Part shown: piece by piece, positions 9,246 through 18,223 of the stretch
How the letters are laid out: each line of letters begins with the position of its first letter
Position numbering within the stretch: the first letter of the stretch is position 1
Source of the DNA: Gammaproteobacteria bacterium
GTDB lineage: Bacteria; Pseudomonadota; Gammaproteobacteria; Pseudomonadales; Pseudomonadaceae
DNA: 49,221 nt
Direction of reading: 5' to 3'
Assembly (NCBI GenBank): GCA_018826895.1
Contig: JAHJYA010000040.1
Location: 1 to 49,221 of the forward strand
The notes under the pieces: model-generated
Databases searched by the model: none
What the model saw: only the letters and a program-made list of their open reading frames with translations
What the model was told of the DNA's origin: nothing
Program-made: the position numbers and the translations under genes

Positions 9246-9760
9246 TGCCCATCCTCGAAACACAGGCGATAGCAATGCAACAGGGCATTGGCCACATGGC
9301 GCTCAACGGTACGGCTGGAAACGCCCAATTGCTGCGCCACCTGCGCATGATTCAGGCCACCAAGTTGGTACAGCAGAAAGGCGTCGCGCACGGCCGGCTT
9401 GAGGCCATCGAGCAGCTGGGCAATGCGCTCCAGAGACTGCAGGGCCTCATGACGCACCTCGGGCGAGGGATGCAGTGCCTCAGGCAACTGCGCCAATGCA
9501 TCAAGGTAGGCCCGCTCCAGCGCGTCACGCCGCCAGTGGTCGATCAGCAGGCCGCGCGCAATACGCGTCAGCAACGCCCGAGGGGCGCGGCTGTTAATCG
9601 GCTGGCCGCGCACCAGCAGGCGCACAAAGGTGTCCTGAACCAGGTCCGCCGCCTGCTGCGAACAGCCAACCGAACGCCGCAGCCAGCCATGCAGCCAGCC
9701 GTGATGCGTGCCGTAGAGCACGTCGAGAGGAATGATCGAATCCGTTTCAGGTGACGACAT
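9242..9760 (-). CDS. ECF sigma factor, FecI type
   Basis: A 172-residue extracytoplasmic-function sigma factor of the iron-starvation group. Region 2 shows QAADLVQDTFVRLL. Region 4 shows RDAFLLYQLGGLNHAQVAQQLGVSSRTVERHVANAL in pieces typical of FecI. The frame is open to 9823, but ATG 9760 (MSSPETDS) fits family length. It is the first gene of the four-gene iron-uptake chain and should direct polymerase to the receptor promoter once released by FecR. A weak Fur-like sequence lies about 70 bases upstream. Identification is firm, the start less so. Confidence 0.93.
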   Translation of the reverse strand: MSSPETDSIIPLDVLYGTHHGWLHGWLRRSVGCSQQAADLVQDTFVRLLVRGQPINSRAPRALLTRIARGLLIDHWRRDALERAYLDALAQLPEALHPSPEVRHEALQSLERIAQLLDGLKPAVRDAFLLYQLGGLNHAQVAQQLGVSSRTVERHVANALLHCYRLCFEDGQ

Positions 9761-9828
9761 GGCGCGGCCCAAGCCAACCGGGGTAAGGCGCCATGCAGGG
9801 TGGTATGGCGACCGCGTGCACATTAGTC

Positions 9829-9847
9829 GCGAATGGTTCCTATTTCA
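9829..9847 (-). promoter_or_regulatory. Possible Fur box upstream of fecI-like gene
   Basis: Read on the minus strand, TGAAATAGGAACCATTCGC matches about 11 of 19 positions of the GATAATGATAATCATTATC consensus, mostly in the AACCATTC half. Genes of this type are normally Fur-repressed, which makes the site plausible. The match alone is weak. Confidence 0.3.
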
Positions 9848-9950
9848 ACCACTCATGCACGCCAGCCGTTTCAATCTGGAAGGAAGATCAGCGCGCAATA
9901 GCGGTGATACCCACGTCCTAGTACCGCAACACGAATTATTTGTCGCTTTC

Positions 9951-10031
9951 TGTAGGAGCGAATTTATTCGCGATGATTTTTAAAGCGCTGAAAGCGTCGC
10001 GGCTGAAGCGAAGCGCTGCCCGACTCCTACC
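9951..10031. repeat. REPIN-like element between fecI-like gene and cobE
   Basis: Two REP-type units face each other: GTAGGAG (9952-9958) with the hairpin GCGAATTTATTCGC, and the complement CTCCTAC at 10024-10030. This arrangement is the REP doublet common in Pseudomonas intergenic DNA. The rest of the 9761-10158 gap holds only the weak Fur-like site and no convincing gene. Confidence 0.75.
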
Positions 10032-10158
10032 AAGCGCGGGAATTGGCCGACAATGAGTGACGCGGCACTCGCTTCAGACGTTGTTGGCCAGGGCGCGATC
10101 ACAGTTGACCGGTGGAAGACGCCATGTTGAGCTACGCCGCTGCCCCATATGAGCGCCC

Positions 10159-10602
10159 GTGATAATGCCCAGCCCAACCGTTCCACTCCCTGCACCCGCG
10201 CGCCAGGTGGTTGCAGGCCTGGGCTGTCGCCGAGGCTGCGGCCTGGATGAGTTATCCACACTGCTTGAAGAGGCGCTGGCGGCCCAGCAGCTGTCTGTGG
10301 ATAACCTGGTCGGCCTGGCCAGCATTGAGCACAAGCGCGAGGAAGCCGGCTTACTCGCCCTGGCCGAACGCCTGAGCCTGCCACTGACCTGCTTTAGCCC
10401 TGATGAACTGAAGCCTTTCCAGGCCCACGTGCATGGCTCCGCGCTGACCCTCAGCACCACTGGCAGCCCCGCCGTGGCCGAACCCTGCGCCCAGGCCCTG
10501 GCCACGCGCCTGGGTAACCGCGAGGCGCACCTGCTCGGCGGCAAAACCCGCAGCGCCAACGCCACCTGTGCGCTGGCGCTGATTACCCGCAAGGACACGT
10601 AA
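10159..10602 (+). CDS. cobE: CobE, CbiG C-terminal-like cobalamin biosynthesis protein
   Basis: A 147-residue protein with the CbiG C-terminal/CobE domain: VAGLGCRRGCGLDEL at residues 18-32, then SIEHKREEAGLLALAERL, and the end LLGGKTRSANATCALALI. CobE belongs to the aerobic corrin pathway, with a poorly defined role around precorrin handling. Start is either GTG 10159 or ATG 10165; neither has a strong ribosome site. The stop overlaps the cobM ATG by one base (TAATG), so the pair is coupled. It runs opposite to the siderophore genes. Confidence 0.9.
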   Translation: MIMPSPTVPLPAPARQVVAGLGCRRGCGLDELSTLLEEALAAQQLSVDNLVGLASIEHKREEAGLLALAERLSLPLTCFSPDELKPFQAHVHGSALTLSTTGSPAVAEPCAQALATRLGNREAHLLGGKTRSANATCALALITRKDT

Positions 10603-11348
10603 TGACCGTCTACTTTATCGGCGCCGGCCCCGGCGACCCCGAGCTGATTACCGTCAAAGGCCAGCGGCTGATCCGTAGCTGCCCGGTGATTCTCTACGCC
10701 GGCTCCCTGGTGCCCGAGGCGGTGCTGGAGGGTCATAATGCCGAGCAGGTGGTGAACACTGCCGAGTTGCACCTGGCGGAGATTATCGCGTTGCTGCGCC
10801 AGGCCCACGAACGCGGCCAGGACGTGGCCCGCGTGCATTCCGGCGACCCCTCACTGTACGGCGCCATCGGTGAGCAGATTCGCGAATTGCGCGCCCTTGG
10901 TATTCCGTTCGAGATCATCCCCGGCGTCACCGCCACCGCTGCCTGCGCGGCGCTGCTGGAAAGCGAGCTGACCCTTCCCGGCATCGCGCAAACGGTCATT
11001 CTCACCCGTTACGGCACCACCTCACCGATGCCTGCTGGCGAGTCCCTTGGCGATCTGGCGCAGCACCGCGCAACCCTGGCCATCCATCTTGGTGTGCGCC
11101 ACTTGCCGAATATCGTCGCCGAGCTTCTACCGCACTATGGCGTCGACTGCCCCATCGCAGTTATCCACAGGGCCAGCTGGCCGGATCAGGACTGGGTACT
11201 CGGCACCCTGGGCGATATCGAGGAAAAGGTCGCAACCAAGGACTTTCGCCGCACCGCGCTGATCCTGGTCGGGCGGGTGCTTGAGCCGGGCGCGTTTGCT
11301 GAATCAGCGCTGTATGACGCTGAGCATCGGCATCTCTATCGACGTTGA
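10602..11348 (+). CDS. cobM: Precorrin-4 C11-methyltransferase
   Basis: SAM-dependent methylase of the aerobic corrin pathway, converting precorrin-4 to precorrin-5. The 248-residue protein opens with the tetrapyrrole methylase motif VYFIGAGPGDPELITVKG, followed by YAGSLVPE, HSGDPSLYGA and the region PGVTATAACAALLESELTLPG that is characteristic of CobM/CbiF. Full length for the family. It is coupled to cobE and converges on the yoaK-like gene with only six bases between stops; no intrinsic terminator was seen between them. Confidence 0.95.
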   Translation: MTVYFIGAGPGDPELITVKGQRLIRSCPVILYAGSLVPEAVLEGHNAEQVVNTAELHLAEIIALLRQAHERGQDVARVHSGDPSLYGAIGEQIRELRALGIPFEIIPGVTATAACAALLESELTLPGIAQTVILTRYGTTSPMPAGESLGDLAQHRATLAIHLGVRHLPNIVAELLPHYGVDCPIAVIHRASWPDQDWVLGTLGDIEEKVATKDFRRTALILVGRVLEPGAFAESALYDAEHRHLYRR

Positions 11349-11354
11349 GGGGCT

Positions 11355-12110
11355 TTAGCTCGCCAGACGCCTGCGCACCCACCTGAGCACATCATCCACC
11401 GCCGGCACGCCGGCCAGCAGCACCAGAAACAGCGCCAGCGGCACGGTGGAGACGTAACCCAGATAATTGAAACCCAGTGCGCCAAGCACCCCGCCGAGGA
11501 AGAAGCAGCCCAGCAGCGTCAGCAGGATGCGCAGCCGCTGGCGGTCCACGCCGACGCTGGGCAGTCCTGGGCTGCGATTCCAATAGCACAGCCTGCCCAG
11601 CTCGATACCAATGTCGGTGACGATACCGGTAATGTGGGTGGTGCGAATATCGGCGCGCGACAACTTGGTGATCAGGGCGTTTTGCAGGCCCATGATGAAA
11701 CACAGCAGCATCACCGTCAGCGGCACGAACAGCCCGGCCACCGTTGCCAGCAAGCTGCCGAGTAGACCGAAACACAGCAGCAACGCGGCCTCCAGCAACA
11801 GCGGCAGGGCGTATTCGCTGTGCAGCTGGCGGCGTCGCGAGTAGTGGATCATCAGGGTCGAGCAGACCGCGCCGAGCAGGAACGAAACCACCCCGCCCAG
11901 CCCGGCCAGCACCAGTCCATGGGCACCGAGAACAATATTGTCGGCCATCGAGGAGACGATACCGGTCATATGCGAGGTGTACTGCTGGACCGCGAGAAAG
12001 CCCCCGGCATTGATCGCCCCGGCGACAAAGGCCAAGGCGAACCCCAGATGCCGGTTCGCCGTGTCACTGCGTTCGCTGCCAATTAGCCGTCGGGCATAAT
12101 TGATGGGCAT
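11355..12110 (-). CDS. YoaK-like DUF1275 membrane protein
   Basis: A 251-residue inner-membrane protein of the DUF1275 family, function unknown. Six or seven hydrophobic segments are visible, with the family motifs FVAGAINAGGFLAVQQYTSHMTG (near residues 28-50, seen in pieces) and LGLQNAL-like GLQNALITKLSRADIRTTHITG. ATG 12110 gives MPINYARRLIGSER. A second, startless copy of this N-terminal coding segment exists at 15212-15241, inside the right-hand repeat of the KAP island. In the ancestral order this gene probably lay next to the small gene after glmS. Confidence 0.85.
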   Translation of the reverse strand: MPINYARRLIGSERSDTANRHLGFALAFVAGAINAGGFLAVQQYTSHMTGIVSSMADNIVLGAHGLVLAGLGGVVSFLLGAVCSTLMIHYSRRRQLHSEYALPLLLEAALLLCFGLLGSLLATVAGLFVPLTVMLLCFIMGLQNALITKLSRADIRTTHITGIVTDIGIELGRLCYWNRSPGLPSVGVDRQRLRILLTLLGCFFLGGVLGALGFNYLGYVSTVPLALFLVLLAGVPAVDDVLRWVRRRLAS

Positions 12111-12336
12111 GCACCACCTCGCCTGTTAGAGCTGCACCTCGACCCGCTTGATCCCCAACTGGCGCAGCTCTGCAATCAGCCCGTCCAGGCTGGCGAAGGA
12201 CTCCACCTGTTCAGCGTCATCAACCAGAAAATAACTGCGGCCCGCCTCTTTGCTCAGCAGCAGAATCCACTCCCGCGTGTTGGCCGGGTTGGTAATGACC
12301 TGGGTCTCGAAGACTACACCCTCGGCCAAACTCTGT
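12065..12336. repeat. Left direct repeat of the KAP island
   Basis: Matches 15212-15464 in the same orientation. It covers the first codons of the yoaK-like gene, a 20-base stretch with its start codon that is absent from the right copy, and the 3' 210 bases of the small gene that follows glmS. In the small-gene part I count 12 mismatches in about 216 aligned bases. Homology stops near 12336, where island sequence begins. Confidence 0.85.
12126..12336 (-). pseudogene. 5'-truncated copy of the small glmS-linked gene
   Basis: The last 65 or so residues (from LAEGVVFETQ to the end VEVQL) are nearly identical to the gene at 15254-15484, with only I/V and E/A changes visible. The first nine residues are missing and replaced by unrelated sequence. 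The open frame continues upstream to 12392 with MVGLRAGAKPPNRL, which has no counterpart in the intact copy and no clear ribosome site. Best viewed as a gene remnant made when the KAP block entered; expression of a chimeric 88-residue product cannot be excluded. Confidence 0.8.
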
Positions 12337-12522
12337 GATCCCAAATAAAGAAGTCTGTTCGGAGGCTTTGCCCCTGCCCTTAGTCCTACCAATCAGCCTG
12401 CTTTTTTGAAAGGGCGCCAATCCACAGCCGCCGGGGCTTGAGACCATCTGCACCGAGTTGAGTGGAAGTGGATTGCCTCGCTGAATAAAAACAAGGTCGA
12501 TCACCCAGACCTTGAGTACCAC

Positions 12523-12645
12523 ATGCCTAAAGCTTTACTTTCCCTTGTCCTGATTCTGCTGTTATTGCTCCTCCGCTCCGACAGTCCTGCGCAGGTCACC
12601 GAGCATGAGCCCCCACCCTACGCATCGGATGCACCACAACCATGA
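12523..12645 (+). CDS. Small single-span membrane protein coupled to KAP NTPase
   Basis: ATG 12523 opens a 40-residue frame. It starts MPKA, has a strongly hydrophobic helix (LLSLVLILLLLLL, residues 5-17), then Arg-Ser-Asp and a short polar, proline-rich tail ending YASDAPQP. The TGA (12643-12645) overlaps the KAP start codon as ATGA. The KAP gene has no ribosome site of its own, so translation through this frame would explain its expression. A weak TTGAG lies ahead of ATG 12523. The pattern suits either a membrane anchor or partner for the KAP protein or a leader frame. No homolog is recognised; whether it is made is unknown. Confidence 0.5.
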   Translation: MPKALLSLVLILLLLLLRSDSPAQVTEHEPPPYASDAPQP

Positions 12646-14774
12646 AGAAAGAGCTTCCGCTCGTCGATTCTGACCAGCCCCTATCGAAAACCGATGCCCT
12701 AGACCAAGACATGCTGGACCGGGGAGGGTTTGCTGCCGCCGCGGTTAAGGCTCTCCAACGGGTGTCTTCGACGGCAGGGTTTGTGCTTTCGGTTGAAGGT
12801 CCATGGGGAAGCGGCAAGACATCCGTATTTTCCATGATGGAGCAGTTGCTCAAGCGAGACTCACGCAAACCACCAGTAATCGCTCACTTTAATCCTTGGT
12901 TGATCGGTGATCGAGATGCGCTCCTTCGCCAATTCCTAGCCGCTATCGCGGCTGCAATCGACGTTCAAGATCACGCAGCAAAAGCCCAAAAAGCATCCGC
13001 GGCTCTGCTCAACTACGCCAAGGTTTTTGATCTCGTGAAATGGGTTCCAGGAGCCGAGCCAATGGCATCGATTGTCAAAGCCGTTGTCGAATCAGGGGGT
13101 AACGCTGTCGGCGGGATTGCTGACGAGAAGATGCGCGATATCGAAGGCCAGAAGGTGCTGCTCGAAAAAGCGCTGCGAAATCTAGATAAAAAGATTTACG
13201 TATTCATTGATGACGTAGATCGTCTGTTCCCAACCGAAGTCTTCGAGATGGTGCGGATTATCAAGGCTGTAGGTCATTTGCCCAATGTGGGTTACGTGGT
13301 GGCCTGGGACCCTGACTATATCTGTCGCGCCCTGAAGGCAGCCACAGTGCCCCAAGCCGCCGCATACCTCGATAAGATTGTTCAGGTCCGCCTTCCTCTA
13401 CCAGCAATTTCCGCACACGCACGCTTGCAGCTCCTGAACAATGCTCTGGACGCACTACCCGATGCGGCGAGCGCGAACTACTTCAAGAACCAGGATGAGC
13501 GACTCCAATCTCTATATTTCTATGGCCTCCGCGAGCTGCTAGAGCATCCACGAGATGTGACTCGGGTAATGAATACCTTGAGTGTTATCGAGCCAGGATT
13601 GCGCGGGGAAATCGTCCTTGCAGACATTCTAGGACTGGCCTGCCTGATGGTTCGAGCCCCCCTCGTTTATCACGCACTGCGGAAGAATCCGGACTTGTTC
13701 ACGACTCAGCAGACACCCGTCTATGTGGGCGACGAGCAGATCAATCTCGAAAAAGTACACCGGAAAAAAATGGACAAGCTGTTTGCAAAAAGCCCGAATC
13801 CAGATGCAGTCCGCAAGCTCGTGCATCACCTTTTCCCAGCATCATCCGAAGCTAGTGGTCGATCCGTATTCGACCGCTCAATCGACATCGAAGGACATCT
13901 AGCTGCCCCTAGTCGCCTGAACATCGCATTAAGCATGGCGATTGGGGCCACCGATGTAAGCCTGGTAGACGCCAGGCAATATGTTGTTAGGCCCCGCAGA
14001 CGCACAGAAATCGAAGCAAAGCTCACCCCAGAAAACTGCTTAGGTTTCCTCGATTTGTTGGGGAGCATCACAGGGTCAACCTCACGAGAGGAGGTCGAAG
14101 ATCCTCTTGAACTGTGTTTGGCGATTGCCCGCTTGGTTGATAAAGAGCCGTCAGCCCGCTCTGGCACGCCACGAAAATTCTTGTCCATGACAGCGGATGC
14201 CTTGGCTATATCTGCGATCAAAAATCTGATCCCTAACTCCGGCCTCACTACAGCTGAAGTTGCCCTCTCAATTGCGACTGATCCTGGGTCACTATCAGCA
14301 ACCGCTTACTTCATGAGCAGGAGTTACTACCGCAATCAGGATGACAATCCGCTCGAATGCATTCCCGATGAGCAAAAAACAGCAGTTGACGTATTTACAA
14401 GAAATGCCATTAAAGCAGTGGAAAATGGCTCACTTTGGTCCAAATGCGATCCCTCACGCATTCTTTGGACGATCATGCGGTCAGCCCCAAGTACGCTAGC
14501 CAAGAAGGTGTTCAAAGCGCTCAAACAGCAAGATCCAACCCTAGACCAATTTGCACTTCACTTCTTGAAGCATGCTTTCAGCTCAAATGGTGGGCAAAGC
14601 TACAGCTTGCCCAAAGATGCAGCTATCGAGAACCTCGTAGACCCTGAGGCCCTTGTAGCTCACGCTAAAAGTCGTCTGCAGAACAAAGCTGTTGAGAACC
14701 CAATTCGTGCCGCGTGGAGAGCCGTTGCAGAAGGCAAGCAGCTTTACAGCGATGGCACCGAGGCGAATTTCTGA
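12642..14774 (+). CDS. KAP-family P-loop NTPase
   Basis: A 710-residue predicted STAND-like ATPase of the KAP family (named for Kidins220/ARMS and PifA). Motifs: N-terminal SDQPLSKTDALDQDMLDRGGFA, Walker A GPWGSGKTS (53-61), the KAP motif HFNPW (82-86), Walker B VFIDDVDR (187-194), VAWDPD (220-225) and HPRDVTRVMN (302-311). Many bacterial KAP proteins have membrane helices between the Walker motifs; here that segment (110-170) is only mildly hydrophobic. Residues 380-710 are mostly helical and match no domain I know. ATG 12642 gives the full family N-terminus and overlaps the small upstream frame. PifA excludes phage T7, so a defence role is possible; the function here is unknown. Confidence 0.9.
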   Translation: MKKELPLVDSDQPLSKTDALDQDMLDRGGFAAAAVKALQRVSSTAGFVLSVEGPWGSGKTSVFSMMEQLLKRDSRKPPVIAHFNPWLIGDRDALLRQFLAAIAAAIDVQDHAAKAQKASAALLNYAKVFDLVKWVPGAEPMASIVKAVVESGGNAVGGIADEKMRDIEGQKVLLEKALRNLDKKIYVFIDDVDRLFPTEVFEMVRIIKAVGHLPNVGYVVAWDPDYICRALKAATVPQAAAYLDKIVQVRLPLPAISAHARLQLLNNALDALPDAASANYFKNQDERLQSLYFYGLRELLEHPRDVTRVMNTLSVIEPGLRGEIVLADILGLACLMVRAPLVYHALRKNPDLFTTQQTPVYVGDEQINLEKVHRKKMDKLFAKSPNPDAVRKLVHHLFPASSEASGRSVFDRSIDIEGHLAAPSRLNIALSMAIGATDVSLVDARQYVVRPRRRTEIEAKLTPENCLGFLDLLGSITGSTSREEVEDPLELCLAIARLVDKEPSARSGTPRKFLSMTADALAISAIKNLIPNSGLTTAEVALSIATDPGSLSATAYFMSRSYYRNQDDNPLECIPDEQKTAVDVFTRNAIKAVENGSLWSKCDPSRILWTIMRSAPSTLAKKVFKALKQQDPTLDQFALHFLKHAFSSNGGQSYSLPKDAAIENLVDPEALVAHAKSRLQNKAVENPIRAAWRAVAEGKQLYSDGTEANF

Positions 14775-15211
14775 AGGCTTGTTAGGGCACAACCAGAACG
14801 AAAGGACCAGAGTGAGCCACCAAATTCGGTGCCATACGTAGAAATCAATCCGGTTTAGCCGAGCTACGAATTCAAAGAAGGATAGTGGTAACTACATCTT
14901 CTGGCACCGCAATGCGAAGCATAGTGTTTGCCTCGCACGTGCAGTAGAGACAGAACCTGCTACCTGGTGGACTCAATAGGCAGCAGGCATAACACTCGAC
15001 AGCATTACCACCCCACTCACGCGCTGCTCGAAGTGTCTGCCCAACGATCAGATCTTCACAACTCTGCCGTGCATCGCGCTCATCCTGTGCAGGAAGCCCT
15101 GCTGCACGCTAGACCTTAGCTATCAGTAGCTGGAACTTCCGATGTTCGGCTAACGCTACAGCATGTTCAGCGGCCTCGCTTTCTGCCCAGCAAGTTGAGC
15201 CTCCTCGAGTG
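14775..15211. other. Island tail without a clear gene
   Basis: Between the KAP stop and the right repeat no convincing intact gene is seen. On the minus strand one frame is open for about 75 codons (reading ...GLPAQDERDARQSCEDLIV...) and continues, after a single TAG near 15117, into EAAEHAVALAEHRKFQLLI. This might be a decayed gene with one nonsense codon, or chance. A 63-codon plus-strand frame at 14928 has no ribosome site or protein-like composition. Confidence 0.4.
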
Positions 15212-15464
15212 AACCTCCGTTCGCCACCAACCAGCCGTCGGGCGTAACGCCTGTTAGAGCTGTACCTCGACCCGCTTGATGCCCAACTGGCGGAGCTCAG
15301 CAACCAGCCCGTCCAGGCTGGCAAAGGACTCCACCTGTTCAGCGTCATCAACCAGGAAATAACTGCGCCCCGCCTCTTTGCTCAGCAGCAGAATCCACTC
15401 CCGCGTATTGGCCGGGTTGGTAATGACCTGGGTCTCGAAGACCACACCCGCGGCCAAACGCTGT
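15212..15464. repeat. Right direct repeat of the KAP island
   Basis: Same orientation as 12065-12336. It starts with a remnant of the yoaK-like N-terminus (YARRLVGGER versus YARRLIGSER), lacks the 20 bases with the yoaK start codon and ribosome site, and then contains most of the intact small gene. The mismatches are mainly synonymous. Confidence 0.85.
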
Positions 15465-15480
15465 ATCACGTCCGTGCGCT

Positions 15481-15484
<4 letters not shown>
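15254..15484 (-). CDS. Small conserved protein coupled to glmS
   Basis: A 76-residue soluble protein starting at GTG 15484, which overlaps the glmS TGA as GTGA, so it is the last gene of the glmR-glmS operon. Sequence features: [13 protein letters not shown] start, an [20 protein letters not shown] middle and a basic, hydrophobic end KRVEVQL. I know no function; the composition suggests a small alpha/beta fold. A 5'-truncated second copy lies at 12126-12336 beyond the KAP island. The near absence of amino-acid changes between the copies, despite several base changes, shows the sequence is under selection. Confidence 0.75.
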
Positions 15485-17316
<1,832 letters not shown>

Positions 17317-17332
17317 AGTCTGTTCTCCTTGC

Positions 17333-18103
17333 TTAGACGTCGACGGCCGCGCAGATCAGCTTGATCCCACGGGCCATCAGTTGTTCGCGCGCTTCACTGG
17401 TGAGGCGCTCATCGGTAATCAGGGTATGGATGCTGCCCCAGGGCAACTCCAGGTTGGGAATCTTGCGACCGATCTTGTCGCTCTCGACCATCACCACCAC
17501 TTCGCGCGCCACCTCGGCCATCACCCGCGACAAGCCCAGCAGTTCGTTGAAGGTGGTGGTGCCGCGCTGCAGGTCGATGCCATCGGCGCCGATAAACAAT
17601 TGGTCGAAGTCGTAGGAACGCAGTACCTGCTCGGCGACCTGGCCCTGAAACGACTCGGAATGCGGGTCCCAGGTGCCGCCGGTCATCAGCAACACCGGCT
17701 CGTGCTCAATATCGCGCAGGGCGTTGGCCACGTTCAGCGAGTTGGTCATCACCACCAGACCGGGCTTGTAACCCAGTTGCGGGATCATCGCCGCCGTGGT
17801 GGTGCCACTGTCGATGATGATCCGCGCATGCTCGCGAATCCGCGCCACGCCGGCACGGGCAATGGCCTGTTTGTAAGACGACACCGGCTGCGCCGGCTCA
17901 CCAATCAACTCTTGTGGCATTGGCACCGCGCCGCCATAACGGCGCAGCAGCAGGCCATTCTTCTCCAGGGCGGCGAGGTCTTTGCGGATGGTCACTTCCG
18001 AGGTGGCGAAGGCTTTCGACAACGCGTCCACACTCACCTCGCCCTGCTCAGCGAGCAAGGCAAGAATGGTGTGGCGACGTTGCGGTGTGTTGCGCTTCGA
18101 CAT
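17333..18103 (-). CDS. glmR: DeoR/GlpR-family regulator (GlmR-like)
   Basis: A 256-residue transcription factor with an N-terminal DeoR winged helix ([35 protein letters not shown] in the first 45 residues, seen in pieces) and a C-terminal sugar-phosphate sensor domain ([17 protein letters not shown]). ATG 18103 gives [11 protein letters not shown]; the frame extends 21 codons more without support. Its position directly before glmS is the same as that of the P. aeruginosa regulator GlmR, which controls amino-sugar synthesis. The effector is probably an amino-sugar phosphate, inferred from context. Confidence 0.9.
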   Translation of the reverse strand: MSKRNTPQRRHTILALLAEQGEVSVDALSKAFATSEVTIRKDLAALEKNGLLLRRYGGAVPMPQELIGEPAQPVSSYKQAIARAGVARIREHARIIIDSGTTTAAMIPQLGYKPGLVVMTNSLNVANALRDIEHEPVLLMTGGTWDPHSESFQGQVAEQVLRSYDFDQLFIGADGIDLQRGTTTFNELLGLSRVMAEVAREVVVMVESDKIGRKIPNLELPWGSIHTLITDERLTSEAREQLMARGIKLICAAVDV

Positions 18104-18151
18104 GTTTAAGTTTCGATCCGAAAGATAATGACGCGAATCAAAACATAAACG

Positions 18152-18210
18152 AGCTACAAGCTGCAAGCGAGTCAGTAGGGGCTGCCCTCGCTTGGCTTTT
18201 GCCCTTGGCG
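18152..18210. repeat. REP-like hairpin between glmU and glmR
   Basis: Contains GCTACAAGCTGCAAGCGAG and a partly complementary arm (AAGCGAG at 18165-18171 with CTCGCTT at 18187-18193). The GCTGCAAGC core recurs in the glyS-gmhB spacer at 46550-46618, which marks it as a repeat family of this genome. It may help end the glmU transcript. Confidence 0.55.
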
Positions 18211-18223
18211 TGTGGCTTAACGC

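Larger units (their letters stand above)
12337..15211. mobile_element. Accessory island with KAP NTPase, bounded by direct repeats
   Basis: The block between the two repeats is more AT-rich than its surroundings, uses more A/T-ending codons, and lacks the DnaA-box-like 9-mers common nearby. It carries the small membrane peptide gene, the KAP NTPase, and about 440 bases without a clear gene. No integrase, transposase or terminal inverted repeat was found. Entry by homologous recombination through flanking DNA of a related strain is the simplest reading; this is inferred. The position is about 270 bases downstream of the glmS stop, close to the Tn7 target region, but no Tn7 gene is present. Confidence 0.7.

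Noticed and set aside
12126..12392. Intact second copy of the small glmS-linked gene
   Set aside because: The first nine residues are lost and the added N-terminus is unrelated island sequence, so it is called a remnant.
12441..12522. Longer version of the small membrane peptide
   Set aside because: The frame is open upstream (…VEWKWIASLNKN…) but has no start codon before ATG 12523.
13030..13125. Membrane helices within the KAP domain
   Set aside because: The segment is only mildly hydrophobic and broken by charged, Gly and Pro residues; no convincing span.
14928..15119. 63-codon plus-strand gene in the island tail
   Set aside because: No ribosome site, His/Arg-rich random-looking translation.
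12337..15464. Tn7 or Tn7-like insertion at glmS
   Set aside because: No tns genes, no Tn7 end sequence, and the flanking duplication is hundreds of bases rather than five.
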